Shown here: positions 49,230 through 58,011 of the stretch, in pieces
Layout of the letters: every line of letters starts with the position of its first letter
Numbering within the stretch: position 1 is the first letter of the stretch
Position numbers and translations under genes: made by a program
Assembly: GCA_035942255.1 (NCBI GenBank)
Contig: DASZDG010000071.1
Span: forward strand, 1 to 64,000
Source of the DNA: JALZEG01 sp035942255
GTDB lineage: Bacteria > Actinomycetota > CADDZG01 > WHSQ01
Length of the DNA: 64,000 nucleotides
Direction: 5' to 3'
Notes under the pieces: generated by a model
Told to the model about the DNA's origin: nothing
What the model saw: only the letters and a program-made list of their open reading frames with translations
Databases searched by the model: none

Positions 49230-49616
49230 ATGACGAAGACCAGGAACCGCATGGGTAGAGCCGCCGTGATCGTTGCAGTGGCTTCGCTCGCCGTTGCCCT
49301 GCTGCCCGCCCCACCCGCCCACGCAGGAAGCGCGCTGTGCGACGACGTGGGGCACTGCGTCACAGCCGAAGGAGTGCGAACGGGATCCGGCGCCGCTTGC
49401 TGGGCGACGTCGAGTGGGCCGACCGTCGCAACGAGGACGACCATCACTTGCAGCACCGGTCTCGCCAGCACGACCGCGAGCCAGTCGGGGAACTTCGCGT
49501 TCGTCAGCCTCACCGGGCTCGTGCTCCGGGTCTGCTGGACCGCCGAGGGATATTGGGACACCCCGGCGGCGGAGTACTACGTCGAGACCTCCGGCTGCGA
49601 GTTCCTGCCCATCTAG
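49230..49616 (+). CDS. Exported protein of unknown function
   Basis: 128 residues; ATG 49230 is chosen because AAGGAAAGG lies just upstream and the signal peptide starts there (TKTRNRMGRAAVIVAVASLA, cleavage after PAHA). The mature part of about 95 residues is Thr/Ser/Ala-rich with six cysteines, consistent with a disulfide-stabilised secreted domain. No family recognised. Followed by a hairpin terminator at 49628. Confidence 0.72.
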   Translation: MTKTRNRMGRAAVIVAVASLAVALLPAPPAHAGSALCDDVGHCVTAEGVRTGSGAACWATSSGPTVATRTTITCSTGLASTTASQSGNFAFVSLTGLVLRVCWTAEGYWDTPAAEYYVETSGCEFLPI

Positions 49617-49627
49617 ACGAGGATCGA

Positions 49628-49663
49628 GTGGACGCACCGGCCCCCAAAGGACGGTGCGTCCAC
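49628..49663 (+). terminator. Hairpin terminator, 12-bp stem
   Basis: A perfect 12-bp inverted repeat (GTGGACGCACCG and CGGTGCGTCCAC) with a 12-base loop lies 11 bases after the stop at 49616. There is no T tract, as is usual in this genome. It ends the single-gene unit at 49230. Confidence 0.72.
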
Positions 49664-49698
49664 CCGCGAACTACGGCGCCCGCTCAGACGTCTAACCG

Positions 49699-50274
49699 AT
49701 GATGAGGGTGACACGGACTCTGCCGCTGGGCGCTCTGGCGTTGCTGCTGGCGAGCTCCGCGTGCGGGCCGGGCGAAGCTTCCTCCTCGACACCCGTCGCG
49801 GCCCCCACGTGGACCACATACGAGAGCGACGACCATGACTTCGCCGTGTCTTATCCGCCGGAGTGGTTCAAAGCAGATGAGTCGCTCACTCCCCACCTGG
49901 AGGACCCGGCGGAGATCGTCTCGGTGGGAACGTTCAGCCTCGCGCCCGGCCCGTCGGAATGCGCGCAGTTCGCCGGGCACGCGATGGGCGAGATGAACGC
50001 CGGGGACGCTCTCGTCTCCTTCCAGGAATCATCCGGCCCGCTGGAAGGCCGCTACGTCGTCGCTCGTCCCGAGACGCCGTTCTCGTTCGAGAGCGGATAC
50101 GAGACGGACGCCCAAGAGTGCGTGTCCGACCCCGTGCCGTTCGCGGACCGGCTGATCCCGTTCACCTACGGCGGGAGAAGCTTCTACGCGTACGCGGCCT
50201 GGGGGGAGGACGTCTCCGCCGCCACCAAGCAGGACGTCCTGAGCGTCATCGAGAGCTTCAAGACGACGGACTGA
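49699..50274 (+). CDS. Lipoprotein of unknown function
   Basis: 191 residues from ATG 49699 (or 49702). Lipobox SSAC near residue 22 gives an extracellular lipoprotein. The mature domain resembles PsbP/Mog1-type small domains used in many actinobacterial lipoproteins (YESDDHDFAVSYPPEWFKAD near 42, and a terminal helix VLSVIESFKTTD), but this is a weak similarity judged by eye. No operon partners. Confidence 0.72.
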   Translation: MMRVTRTLPLGALALLLASSACGPGEASSSTPVAAPTWTTYESDDHDFAVSYPPEWFKADESLTPHLEDPAEIVSVGTFSLAPGPSECAQFAGHAMGEMNAGDALVSFQESSGPLEGRYVVARPETPFSFESGYETDAQECVSDPVPFADRLIPFTYGGRSFYAYAAWGEDVSAATKQDVLSVIESFKTTD

Positions 50275-50296
50275 CACCGCCGCTGCCGCGAACGAC

Positions 50297-51145
50297 CTAC
50301 GAGGCAGGTGTCGCAGTCCAGCTCGCCAGGAGGTCGAGGGCCTGCTCCGACGGCGAGCTCGGCTCGGCCATGTACACGAAGATGCTCTGCCCCGGATCGC
50401 CGGGAGGCTCGAGGGCTTCGTAGGCCAGGGTGAGGTCGCCGACGACCGGGTGATGGAGATGCTTGGTCCCGCTGCGATGGAACCGGACGTCATGCCGCGC
50501 CCATCGCACCCGGAAGTCCTCGCTGCGCGTCGACAGCTCGCCGATCAGATCCGAGAGCCCCTTGTCGTACGGGTCCCTGCCGGCTTGGGCGCGCAGGAGT
50601 GCCACGACGTCGTTCGCACTCGTCTCCCACTCCTTGTAGAAGTCGGCCGAGCGGGGGTTGAGGAAGACGTTCCTCGCGCCGTTCGCCGGACGCTCGGAGT
50701 CGGCGAACAGGTCGGGGAAGAGCGCTCGGCCCAGCCGGTTCCCGTAGAGGACATCCAGCCGCCCGTTCTGCACGACCGCGGGAACGGTCATCGAATCGAG
50801 AAGTCGCTGGATGGTGGGCCGCACCCGCTGTTGCGCCGGTCGCCGGGCCGGGGCGCGGCCGACGTTCGCCGTCCGAACCAGGTCGAAGAGGTGAGCGCGC
50901 TCCGCCTCGTCGAGCTGAAGCGCACGCGCGAGACCTTCGAGCACGCCGTCCGACACGCCCCGGGCGTTCCCGCGTTCCAGGCGGGTGTAGTACTCGACGC
51001 TTATCCCCGCCAGCAGTGCGACCTCTTCGCGGCGAAGTCCGGGCACGCGCCGCTTCGCTCCATACGCAGGCAGCCCTGCGTCCTCCGGCGAGACGCGAGC
51101 CCGCCTGCTCTTGAGGAAGTCACGGATGTCATCGCTGTTGCTCAT
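50297..51145 (-). CDS. XRE-family regulator with MmyB-like ligand domain
   Basis: 282 residues from ATG 51145. N-terminal HTH: FLKSRRARVSPEDAG, VPGLRREEVALLAGISVEYY, TRLERGNARGVSDGVLEGLA. The C-terminal ~180 residues match the MmyB-like ligand-binding domain (PTIQRLLDSMTVPAVVQNGR, DVLYGNRLGRALFPD, ELSTRSEDFRVRWARHDVR, LTLAYEALEPPGDPGQ). Family members often control a divergent oxidoreductase. Here the alcohol dehydrogenase at 51270 is divergent, with a nested palindrome between. Confidence 0.93.
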   Translation of the reverse strand: MSNSDDIRDFLKSRRARVSPEDAGLPAYGAKRRVPGLRREEVALLAGISVEYYTRLERGNARGVSDGVLEGLARALQLDEAERAHLFDLVRTANVGRAPARRPAQQRVRPTIQRLLDSMTVPAVVQNGRLDVLYGNRLGRALFPDLFADSERPANGARNVFLNPRSADFYKEWETSANDVVALLRAQAGRDPYDKGLSDLIGELSTRSEDFRVRWARHDVRFHRSGTKHLHHPVVGDLTLAYEALEPPGDPGQSIFVYMAEPSSPSEQALDLLASWTATPAS

Positions 51146-51172
51146 CGATCGACGGTATCCGCGTTCGCGCCG

Positions 51173-51202
51173 CGTTAGGAGGCACTGGCAGTACCCCTAA
51201 CG
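51173..51202. promoter_or_regulatory. Nested palindrome, probable XRE operator
   Basis: CGTTAGG (51173-51179) and CCTAACG (51196-51202) form a perfect outer inverted repeat. A second one (ACTG-G-CAGT, 51184-51192) is centred within one base of the same axis. It lies 28 bases upstream of the regulator start and 68 bases before the dehydrogenase, where it could control both. Confidence 0.65.
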
Positions 51203-51269
51203 AGCCGGTCTCCCTCGACGCTTCAGCCGGTGGTTTCGTGGGACGCATCGACCACGAAGGGAGCGTCAC

Positions 51270-52298
51270 ATGCGAGGGGTAGTACTGCACGCACCGGGCG
51301 ACGTCCGCGTCGAGGAGCGCGACGACCCGAAGATCATCGATCCGACCGACGCCGTCATCCGCCTTTCGGCGACCTGCATCTGCGGGTCCGACCTGTGGCC
51401 CTACCGCGGCATCGAGGCGATCGAAGGGCCCGCCCCGATGGGCCACGAGTACGTCGGCGTCGTCGAGGAGATCGGCTCGGAGGTGAAGAGCCTCGAGGTC
51501 GGCGACTTCGTCGTGGGGTCCTTCGTCATCTCCGACAACACCTGCGAGATCTGCCGGGCCGGCTACCAGTCCCACTGCGTCCACCGCTCGTTCGTCGCGC
51601 AGGAGATCGGCACCCAGTCGGAGTACGCGCGCATCCCGTGGGCCGACGGGACCCTCGTGCGGACGCCCGGCCGGCCCGACCGCGAGCTGATCCCGTCGCT
51701 GCTGGCGGCTTCGGACGTCCTCGGCACCGGGTGGTTCGCTGCAGTAGCGGCCGAGGCAGGCCCCGGCAAGAGCGTTGCGGTCGTAGGGGACGGAGCGGTC
51801 GGGCTCATGGGGGTGCTCGCTGCGAAGCAGCTCGGCGCCGAGCAGATCATCGCGATGTCGCGGCATCCCGAGCGCCAGGCCCTCGCCCGCTTCTACGGCG
51901 CGACCGACGTCGTCGAGGAACGCGGCGAGGAGGGTGTAGCGAAGATCAAGGAGCTCACGAACGGGGTCGGTGCCCACTCCGTGATCGAGGCCGTCGGCAC
52001 GCAGGAGTCGACGATGCAGGCCATCGGCGCCACCAGGCCCGGCGGGCACGTGGGCTACGTCGGCGTCAACTACGAGGTCGCCATCCCCGGCATCGACCTG
52101 TTCTTCTCGGGCGTTCACTTCCACGGGGGCCCCGCCCCGGTGCGGCGGTTCCTGCCACAGCTGATCGACCTCATCTGCAACCACGAGATCGACCCCGGGA
52201 AGGTGTTCGACCTCACGCTCCCGCTCGACAAGGCTGCCGAGGGTTATCGCGCGATGGACGAGCGCACGGCGATCAAGACGTTGCTCGAGCTCGGCTAA
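51270..52298 (+). CDS. Zinc-dependent alcohol dehydrogenase family protein
   Basis: 342 residues; ATG 51270 has GAAGGGAG upstream. Medium-chain dehydrogenase layout: catalytic zinc region CICGSDLWPYRG and MGHEYVGVVEEIG. Structural zinc cysteines are partly kept (NTCEICRAGYQSHCVH). The Rossmann motif is VAVVGDGAVGLMGVLAAKQLG, then HPERQALARFYGATDVVEE. Reduces or oxidises a small aldehyde or alcohol with NAD(P). Divergent from the XRE regulator, which is the likely controller. Confidence 0.94.
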   Translation: MRGVVLHAPGDVRVEERDDPKIIDPTDAVIRLSATCICGSDLWPYRGIEAIEGPAPMGHEYVGVVEEIGSEVKSLEVGDFVVGSFVISDNTCEICRAGYQSHCVHRSFVAQEIGTQSEYARIPWADGTLVRTPGRPDRELIPSLLAASDVLGTGWFAAVAAEAGPGKSVAVVGDGAVGLMGVLAAKQLGAEQIIAMSRHPERQALARFYGATDVVEERGEEGVAKIKELTNGVGAHSVIEAVGTQESTMQAIGATRPGGHVGYVGVNYEVAIPGIDLFFSGVHFHGGPAPVRRFLPQLIDLICNHEIDPGKVFDLTLPLDKAAEGYRAMDERTAIKTLLELG

Positions 52299-52326
52299 TG
52301 GGCGGGGCGGCGGGCACAATGGCTGC

Positions 52327-52680
52327 ATGCGAAAAACGGTCAAGCTCGGCGGCGCAGCAGTCGTGGCGGCGGCGGTGCTCGTTGGTCTGTGGCTGATCCC
52401 CAACCCGTTGACCCCTTGCGGCAGCTGGCGAGGCGACGTCGTCGACCTGGCGAACGACAACAACGCGGTAGGACGCGAGAAGTCGTTCGCCGGCCTCGAC
52501 GAGCTGAGCCTTTACACCGACGAGCTGATGCATCGAGCCGGGGAGCTCGGCGAGCGACGACCACCGCTCTGCCCGGTCCCGGGGAGTCTGAACCCCGAGG
52601 ACTCGGGCTTTCTCTACTGGCTCGTGGTCCCCGACGCCGCCCCGCCCGACGTCTTCGAGCAGCAGCCCGACGAGCGGTGA
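52327..52680 (+). CDS. Small membrane-anchored protein of unknown function
   Basis: 117 residues from ATG 52327 (another ATG at 52320 is out of frame). An N-terminal hydrophobic helix (AAVVAAAVLVGLWLIPNPL) may be a signal anchor. The outer part is about 90 residues, with cysteines (TPCGSW, PLCPVP) and a terminal Asp/Glu/Pro-rich stretch. No family recognised. It is convergent with the M14 peptidase gene, 16 bases apart. Confidence 0.62.
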   Translation: MRKTVKLGGAAVVAAAVLVGLWLIPNPLTPCGSWRGDVVDLANDNNAVGREKSFAGLDELSLYTDELMHRAGELGERRPPLCPVPGSLNPEDSGFLYWLVVPDAAPPDVFEQQPDER

Positions 52681-52696
52681 CGACGCCGCGCGCGCT

Positions 52697-55336
52697 CTAG
52701 CTCTTCCATTGCAGGAGGTTCTGCAGGAGCTGGTATCCCGACCAGGTGAGCGCGTAGTCCGACAGCCCGTACGGGTGGTAGTACTTCTTGGTCGGATCGG
52801 GCAGGAGCGCGCCGACGAACCGGATGCGCCCACCCTTGTACTTGATCTCCCCCACGGTCACCTCGTCCTGCGCCTGCCCGGTCGCGACCGCGCGTTGCTT
52901 GCCCCTCGCCTTGTCCCAGGCTCCCTGGAGCACGTACCACACCGGCGCGCCACCTTCGTCCAGGCTGTACCCGAGTGGGACCGGTTCGTACGTCTGCCGG
53001 CGATGCAGGATGTCGGTAGTCGTACAAGCTTCTGCTCTCGTGATCCCCGATTGCTTCGCCGCGCACGAGCGGCCCTCGGCGGCGCCCGGCTGGTTGATCT
53101 TGCGCGCCAGCTTGTCGCCGTAGGTGACCTCCCTCTTCAGGGTCGCGAAGTTGACGTAGCCCGCGTACACGCCGACCCTCTGCACGCTCGGCTCTACCTC
53201 GTCCGGGTTGGCCCCTGCAGCGGATCTAGGGATGAGCGTCAACCCACGCGCGAGCATCTTCAGGGCCTTGTCGGTCAGGACCAGGTTGCCGTCGTGCCTC
53301 GCAACCCAGCCGCGCAGCTTGCGCCCGATCTTCGGGTACACGCGGTTCGTGATGACGATCGTGTCGTATCTCCGCTGCCAGCGGTTCGTCGTACGGATCT
53401 GGCGCACGGTCAGCTTGCCGATCCGCGGTTTCGAGTACTTCTTCAGCGACTGCCAGAAGCGCATCGTTGATGCCTTGAACCCCTTCTGGCCGGGGTCGGG
53501 CCACGCCGCCTCGCCGGTGAACGAGATGTCGGCCTCGTAGCCGAAGGCGGCCTCACCGCTCTCGATCCGGATCCGCCAACGGCCCGGATCGGGGTAGTTC
53601 CCGTGCAGGGCCTGTCCACTGGGCATGTACGCGTCGGCACCGCCGCCGTTGTAGCTGTTGACGGTCTCCCACTCGTCGTCCGGCTCCTCGCCGGGGTGCT
53701 CCGCTCCACCCTGCACCTCGAGGTGGGCCTGGCCGGCGGAGCAAGGGCCGACCCCCTGGATGTTCGTGCACGTGATCACGGCTTCGATGCCGCCGTTGTA
53801 GACCTTCGGGGGGCCCTTGACGTCGAACTCGTAGATGAAGTCGTTCGATTGGTCCAGCACGACGTCTTTGATCGCGTCCTGCTGCGGAAGGTCGCGCCAT
53901 TTCGCGGCGCCCGAGCCGATCTTCTTCGCGGGCTCCTTGACGAAGCCGCGGTTGTGCACGTAGCCGACCCGGCCCTTCGTCTCGAACGTCTGATCCTCGG
54001 GCTTGAGCGAGTAGTTGATCATCGAGTAGATCAAGGACTTGTTGCCGTCGACGTGCAGCTGCTCGATGTCCTGGTCGAAGCACGACCCGACCCCGCAGTT
54101 GCTGAGATGAGAGAACGCCATCTCGTTGTCGATCCCGTCGCCGTTCAGGCCGAACGGCGAGTCGATCCAGTTGCCGAAGGCGCCCGTGACCGTGTAGTCG
54201 ATCGTGTCCCAGATGGTTCCCCACTGGACGCCGTATTGACGGGGGTCCTGTTCCGGCGCGTCGTTCGGCTTGATGCGCGGCGAGTATGCGAGCCGGGCCT
54301 CTGCATCCTTCCACGCGCCCTTCACCGTCTGCAGGACGCGCTGGTCCTTCCAGTAGGGCCGTTCACTACCTCCGAGCAGTGTGAACGAGAAGGCCTTCGC
54401 GTCGACCATCCCGTGTAGGTCGATGCCTCCCGTCCACTTCGGACGGCCGCGTGAGTCGTGAGGTCCGATCGCCGGGAGGACCCGGCCGAAAGCGCGCGAC
54501 TCCGGTTCGGACCACGGCGTGTACGGAAGGTACGTCCAACCCCGTTCCGGCCAGTCGCGGTTGAGGTCGACGCCGTTGCCGTTGTAACGCTGGTAGAACG
54601 AGGCGCCGTTCTGACGGTCGCCTCGACGCCATCCGTCGGGGTTCGGCCAGATGAAGTAGACGGCCGAGCGCTTGAGCGCGGGACCCGTGGTCAGGGACTT
54701 CTCCGGTGTCGCCTCGAGCAATGGATGCGGGGCCTTGTTGTCCTCGTGCTCGCAATCGACGTAGTCGGGGGCGCTCTTCTTCTCACACGCACCCCAGGTG
54801 GCGAGGTCCTCGACCGCCCTGGTGCCGCCCTCGGCCCCCGCTCTCTCGATCCCGTGGATCGACAACGGGAAGACGAAGTACTTCTTCCCCTTGTCCGGGA
54901 CCGACTCGTCGGTGACCCGCACCATCTTCAGCGGCAACCGGTCGCGCTCGGAGGTGTCGGATCCTTGGACGGTCTGCGGGATCCCGGCGGACCGAAAGGC
55001 ATCGCAGCCTTCTGCCTTCGACCCGGCCGGCGTCCCGTTGCACTTGAAGTCCTCGTGCAACGTGTAGACCTCGACGAAGTCCGGGAACGTCTCCTCGAGG
55101 AAGTCGAGACCGTCGAGGAGCTCCTGGTACTGGATGAAATCGACTGCACAGACGGTGCCCTTGGCCCACGGCGAGCCGTCGGCCCGGCACGCGTGCGGGT
55201 CCGGGAAGACCCGGCCCAACGTCTGATAGGTGTCGCTATCCGTGGCCACAGGTGTCGCTTGGACTGGAGCGCTCCCGTTGACGATCACGAGCCCGGCCAG
55301 CAGGCTCACCGCCGCGAGAACTGCGATCTTGCGCAT
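52697..55336 (-). CDS. Exported M14-family zinc carboxypeptidase
   Basis: 879 residues; ATG 55336 has GAGGGGG upstream. Signal peptide of about 28 residues. Zinc ligands His161 and Glu164 (LSIHGIERAGAEGG) and His308 (GGIDLHGMVDAKAF) fit the HxxE...H pattern. The substrate-binding Asn259-Arg260 is in GVDLNRDWPERGW. The C-terminal ~400 residues are extra beta-rich and basic segments (AHLEVQGGAEHPGE, RWRIRIESGEAAFGYEADIS) that may bind polymer. It releases C-terminal residues from peptides outside the cell; specificity is unknown. Divergent from the S8-like protease gene at 55448. Confidence 0.87.
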   Translation of the reverse strand: MRKIAVLAAVSLLAGLVIVNGSAPVQATPVATDSDTYQTLGRVFPDPHACRADGSPWAKGTVCAVDFIQYQELLDGLDFLEETFPDFVEVYTLHEDFKCNGTPAGSKAEGCDAFRSAGIPQTVQGSDTSERDRLPLKMVRVTDESVPDKGKKYFVFPLSIHGIERAGAEGGTRAVEDLATWGACEKKSAPDYVDCEHEDNKAPHPLLEATPEKSLTTGPALKRSAVYFIWPNPDGWRRGDRQNGASFYQRYNGNGVDLNRDWPERGWTYLPYTPWSEPESRAFGRVLPAIGPHDSRGRPKWTGGIDLHGMVDAKAFSFTLLGGSERPYWKDQRVLQTVKGAWKDAEARLAYSPRIKPNDAPEQDPRQYGVQWGTIWDTIDYTVTGAFGNWIDSPFGLNGDGIDNEMAFSHLSNCGVGSCFDQDIEQLHVDGNKSLIYSMINYSLKPEDQTFETKGRVGYVHNRGFVKEPAKKIGSGAAKWRDLPQQDAIKDVVLDQSNDFIYEFDVKGPPKVYNGGIEAVITCTNIQGVGPCSAGQAHLEVQGGAEHPGEEPDDEWETVNSYNGGGADAYMPSGQALHGNYPDPGRWRIRIESGEAAFGYEADISFTGEAAWPDPGQKGFKASTMRFWQSLKKYSKPRIGKLTVRQIRTTNRWQRRYDTIVITNRVYPKIGRKLRGWVARHDGNLVLTDKALKMLARGLTLIPRSAAGANPDEVEPSVQRVGVYAGYVNFATLKREVTYGDKLARKINQPGAAEGRSCAAKQSGITRAEACTTTDILHRRQTYEPVPLGYSLDEGGAPVWYVLQGAWDKARGKQRAVATGQAQDEVTVGEIKYKGGRIRFVGALLPDPTKKYYHPYGLSDYALTWSGYQLLQNLLQWKS

Positions 55337-55447
55337 GATTCCCCCTCGTCCCCTTGAAATGGGCGAACTGCCATCGTACGGCGGTTGCCCGTGGCCTGCC
55401 GGAGACGCCCAGGAGGTCAGTCGCATGGGCACGTCGAAGGGATGGTC

Positions 55448-56737
55448 ATGCGGGCTCGGGCGTGGGGCCATCGGACGGTCGTGGCGGGGGTCTCGGTCGT
55501 TCTGTTCGGCGCGGCCCTTGTCCCTTCCGGAGAGGCCGCAGCGAAAGGCGGACCGGGCGAGGGCGAGCCCGCGCCCGTGGTCGTCGCGACGTTCGACACC
55601 GGCACGAACCCGTTCCATCCCTGCTTCCGGCGCGACTGGTCCGGGGTGAAGACGCCGCGAGACGTCGTCCGCAACTACCCGACCTCGGCCTCGCCCCTGC
55701 CGTTGAAGCTCCTCGACGGCTACACGCCGTCGCGCAAGGCCAGCGAGCGAGCTCTCAAGTCCATCAAGGGTGAGCGGCTCTACTACGTCCCGGGTACCAA
55801 TCTCTCTTTCTACGGTGTGGGCCCGCAGGCACACGAGCAGCTCGTCGACGACTATCCCCACGGGTCTCAGGCGTCGAGCCAGATCGCGTGCAAGGAGTTC
55901 GGGCTCGCCCCCAACGTCCACCTGGTGATCCTCAACTGGTACCACGAGCAGACGAGCACAGCCGCCCTAGTTCGGTGGGTCGCGAAGCAGGACTGGATCG
56001 ACGTCGTCCACTTCAACATCCAGGACCTCCCGCACCCGGTCGTCGGCGGATCCCCCGAGCAGATGACCCTGCCGATCTCCAAGGACAAGATGGTCGTGAT
56101 CGCCGCGGGGAACGGAGTCGGGGGGTTCGGCGCCAGCTACCCGATGGAGCTGAGCCAGTGGAACGGCCCCCCCGGCAGCCTCATCGCGGGCGCCAACGAC
56201 AACGGCGGATGGTCCAGCTACAGCAACCTCGACCCCCACGTGGTCATGGACGGGTGCGGGACCGCCGCCGCGGAGTCGCACGGCTACGGAGACACGGAGT
56301 TCTCAGGAACGTCGAGCGCGAGCCCGCGGCTCACCGGCTACGTCGCGCGCATCCTCGGCGAGCTGAGGGCAGACCTCGGCCACGTGTGGGGCCGCGGCCT
56401 CCTCACGATCCCGCAGGGTGCGCCGCGCCCGAAGACGGGTCCGATCGCAGACGGAAAGCTGACGGCGGCCGAGCTGCACGAGGTCGTGCGGAAGACGGCC
56501 GACCCGAATCCCCACGAGAGCACCTACGACGGATTGCCGTGTGTAGACAGCACGGTCCCGCAACCCGCGCCGTTGCCGTTCGCGTTCTATCCGAAGATGG
56601 GCTACGGCGAGGTCAGTGAGAAGACGCTGGCCGACGCAGTCGACGTCGCGGCGGGCCGGAGCCCGATGCCCGAGCGACCGCACGAGGATGCGTTCTACGA
56701 GCAAAGCGAGACCCTGCGCCGCACACTCTGGCCATAG
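55448..56737 (+). CDS. Exported subtilase-like (S8/S53-clan) serine protease, divergent
   Basis: 429 residues; ATG 55448 has GAAGGG upstream. Signal peptide (residues 1-32). Catalytic residues can be placed, though the surroundings are unusual: Asp50 in VATFDTGTNPFHPC, His138 in DDYPHGSQASSQIA, oxyanion Asn222 in IAAGNGVGG and Ser289 in EFSGTSSASPRLTG. The propeptide is missing or very short. The C-terminal ~130 residues are an unassigned extension. Divergent from the M14 carboxypeptidase, so the two exported peptidases may share a promoter region. Confidence 0.85.
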   Translation: MRARAWGHRTVVAGVSVVLFGAALVPSGEAAAKGGPGEGEPAPVVVATFDTGTNPFHPCFRRDWSGVKTPRDVVRNYPTSASPLPLKLLDGYTPSRKASERALKSIKGERLYYVPGTNLSFYGVGPQAHEQLVDDYPHGSQASSQIACKEFGLAPNVHLVILNWYHEQTSTAALVRWVAKQDWIDVVHFNIQDLPHPVVGGSPEQMTLPISKDKMVVIAAGNGVGGFGASYPMELSQWNGPPGSLIAGANDNGGWSSYSNLDPHVVMDGCGTAAAESHGYGDTEFSGTSSASPRLTGYVARILGELRADLGHVWGRGLLTIPQGAPRPKTGPIADGKLTAAELHEVVRKTADPNPHESTYDGLPCVDSTVPQPAPLPFAFYPKMGYGEVSEKTLADAVDVAAGRSPMPERPHEDAFYEQSETLRRTLWP

Positions 56738-56826
56738 CGACTTGGTGCTCCGCTTGCTCCCGCAGGTGGATTTGTACTAGTTTGCGCCGATAGCTAGTGG
56801 GGAGATGCCCAACGAAGGGGGACGGA

Positions 56827-57048
56827 ATGAGATTGCGGAGGCTCTTGGTCGTCGCTTCTCTGGTAGCGGCATACATCGGTGTGCTGTCGGCTACTCCGGC
56901 ACACGCCTGCCACGACCCTCACAACAAGGTCGAGGAAGCCGTTTGCAACGCAGTAGCGACCGTGGAACGGATTATCACTCAGGCTGTGGAGCCTCCGCCG
57001 AACTCGTGCACGGTCACCATCACTCCTCCCTCTGTGTCCTGCACGTAG
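56827..57048 (+). CDS. Small exported Cys-rich peptide
   Basis: 73 residues; ATG 56827 has GGGGGACGG upstream. Signal peptide of about 27 residues ending TPAHA. The mature region of about 46 residues has four cysteines (ACHDPH, AVCNAV, NSCTVT, VSCT at the end) and a central helix (NKVEEAVCNAVATVERIITQ). The C-terminal ~15 residues are Pro/Thr-rich. No family recognised. In the context of exported peptidases it could be a substrate, inhibitor or secreted peptide. Confidence 0.72.
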   Translation: MRLRRLLVVASLVAAYIGVLSATPAHACHDPHNKVEEAVCNAVATVERIITQAVEPPPNSCTVTITPPSVSCT

Positions 57049-57186
57049 AGCGCGACGACGTACGCAGCGATCAAGGTCGGTTAACCCCTCGATAGGTGCG
57101 TCTCTGCGCGAGCGCGAACGTCGTGGCAATCCTCACCGTCTAACCGTGTAAGGAGCTCCCTTCCACGAGCGGACGAAGGAGACGCC

Positions 57187-57987
57187 ATGCGGCGGGTTGC
57201 AGTGGTGCTGCTAATGGGTTCGATCGCGTTGTCCGTCCCGGGCACGGCCCTCGCGGGTGGATGGTGGACCACCCTCGACTTCCACGACCAGCACGTCGCG
57301 GTGGGCGAGTCGCTGTCCATCCACGTCCGGGGGACCCTCTTCGAGTCGATGGGGGCCGCCGAGGAAGGCCACCGCACCGAGTACTTCGCCTACGCCGTCG
57401 AGGCATTCGACGAGCGCGCGCTCGACGAGGCGATGTCACGCGCCGATCCGGGAGATTGGTGGCGACCGCTGACGCCGCCACTACGCATCGGCACCGTCAC
57501 GCTCACGAACCGGGACGCGAACCTGTCGCGCGCCCGCGTCGATCTCGACGTCCCCGACATGCCGTTGGGGCGGTATTCGCTAATGCTGTGCGACGCGGGC
57601 TGCGAGAACCCGCTCGGCAACCACATCCCGGTGCCGATCAACATCACTGCGGACGTCCTCGCGGCCCAGACCGCGCGGCGGCTCGACCGGGCGAACGAGC
57701 GGCTGACGTTCGCGCTGGATAGGGTCCGGCGCGACGTGCGCCGGACCGACGGGCGGCTTAGCCGTATGCAGGCATCGCAGGCCGAAGCGGCCGACGCCGT
57801 CGCGCCTCCGCGAACGCGCGTTGTCGAACCGGAGAGCGAGCAGCCTTGGATCGCCTACGCGGCGTGGTTCCTGGCCGGGGGCCTCGCGGCGCTCGTTCTA
57901 GTCCGTCGTCGCCCGAGACGCGTGCCCGACGAGCTGGTCATAGAACGCATCCCGGACGACGCGCGGGAGCTGACGAAGACGTCATAG
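57187..57987 (+). CDS. Exported, C-terminally anchored protein of unknown function
   Basis: 266 residues; ATG 57187 has AAGGAG upstream. Signal peptide (residues 1-23, ALAGG). A beta-sandwich-like domain (about 30-155) has two cysteines late (LMLCDAGCENPLG). A coiled-coil stretch follows (residues about 160-200; RLDRANERLTFALDRVRRDV). A single membrane helix near 222 (YAAWFLAGGLAALVLVRRRP) precedes a short basic then acidic tail. No family recognised. Confidence 0.75.
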   Translation: MRRVAVVLLMGSIALSVPGTALAGGWWTTLDFHDQHVAVGESLSIHVRGTLFESMGAAEEGHRTEYFAYAVEAFDERALDEAMSRADPGDWWRPLTPPLRIGTVTLTNRDANLSRARVDLDVPDMPLGRYSLMLCDAGCENPLGNHIPVPINITADVLAAQTARRLDRANERLTFALDRVRRDVRRTDGRLSRMQASQAEAADAVAPPRTRVVEPESEQPWIAYAAWFLAGGLAALVLVRRRPRRVPDELVIERIPDDARELTKTS

Positions 57988-58011
57988 CCCGCATGCGCAA
58001 GTGAATTGGCG

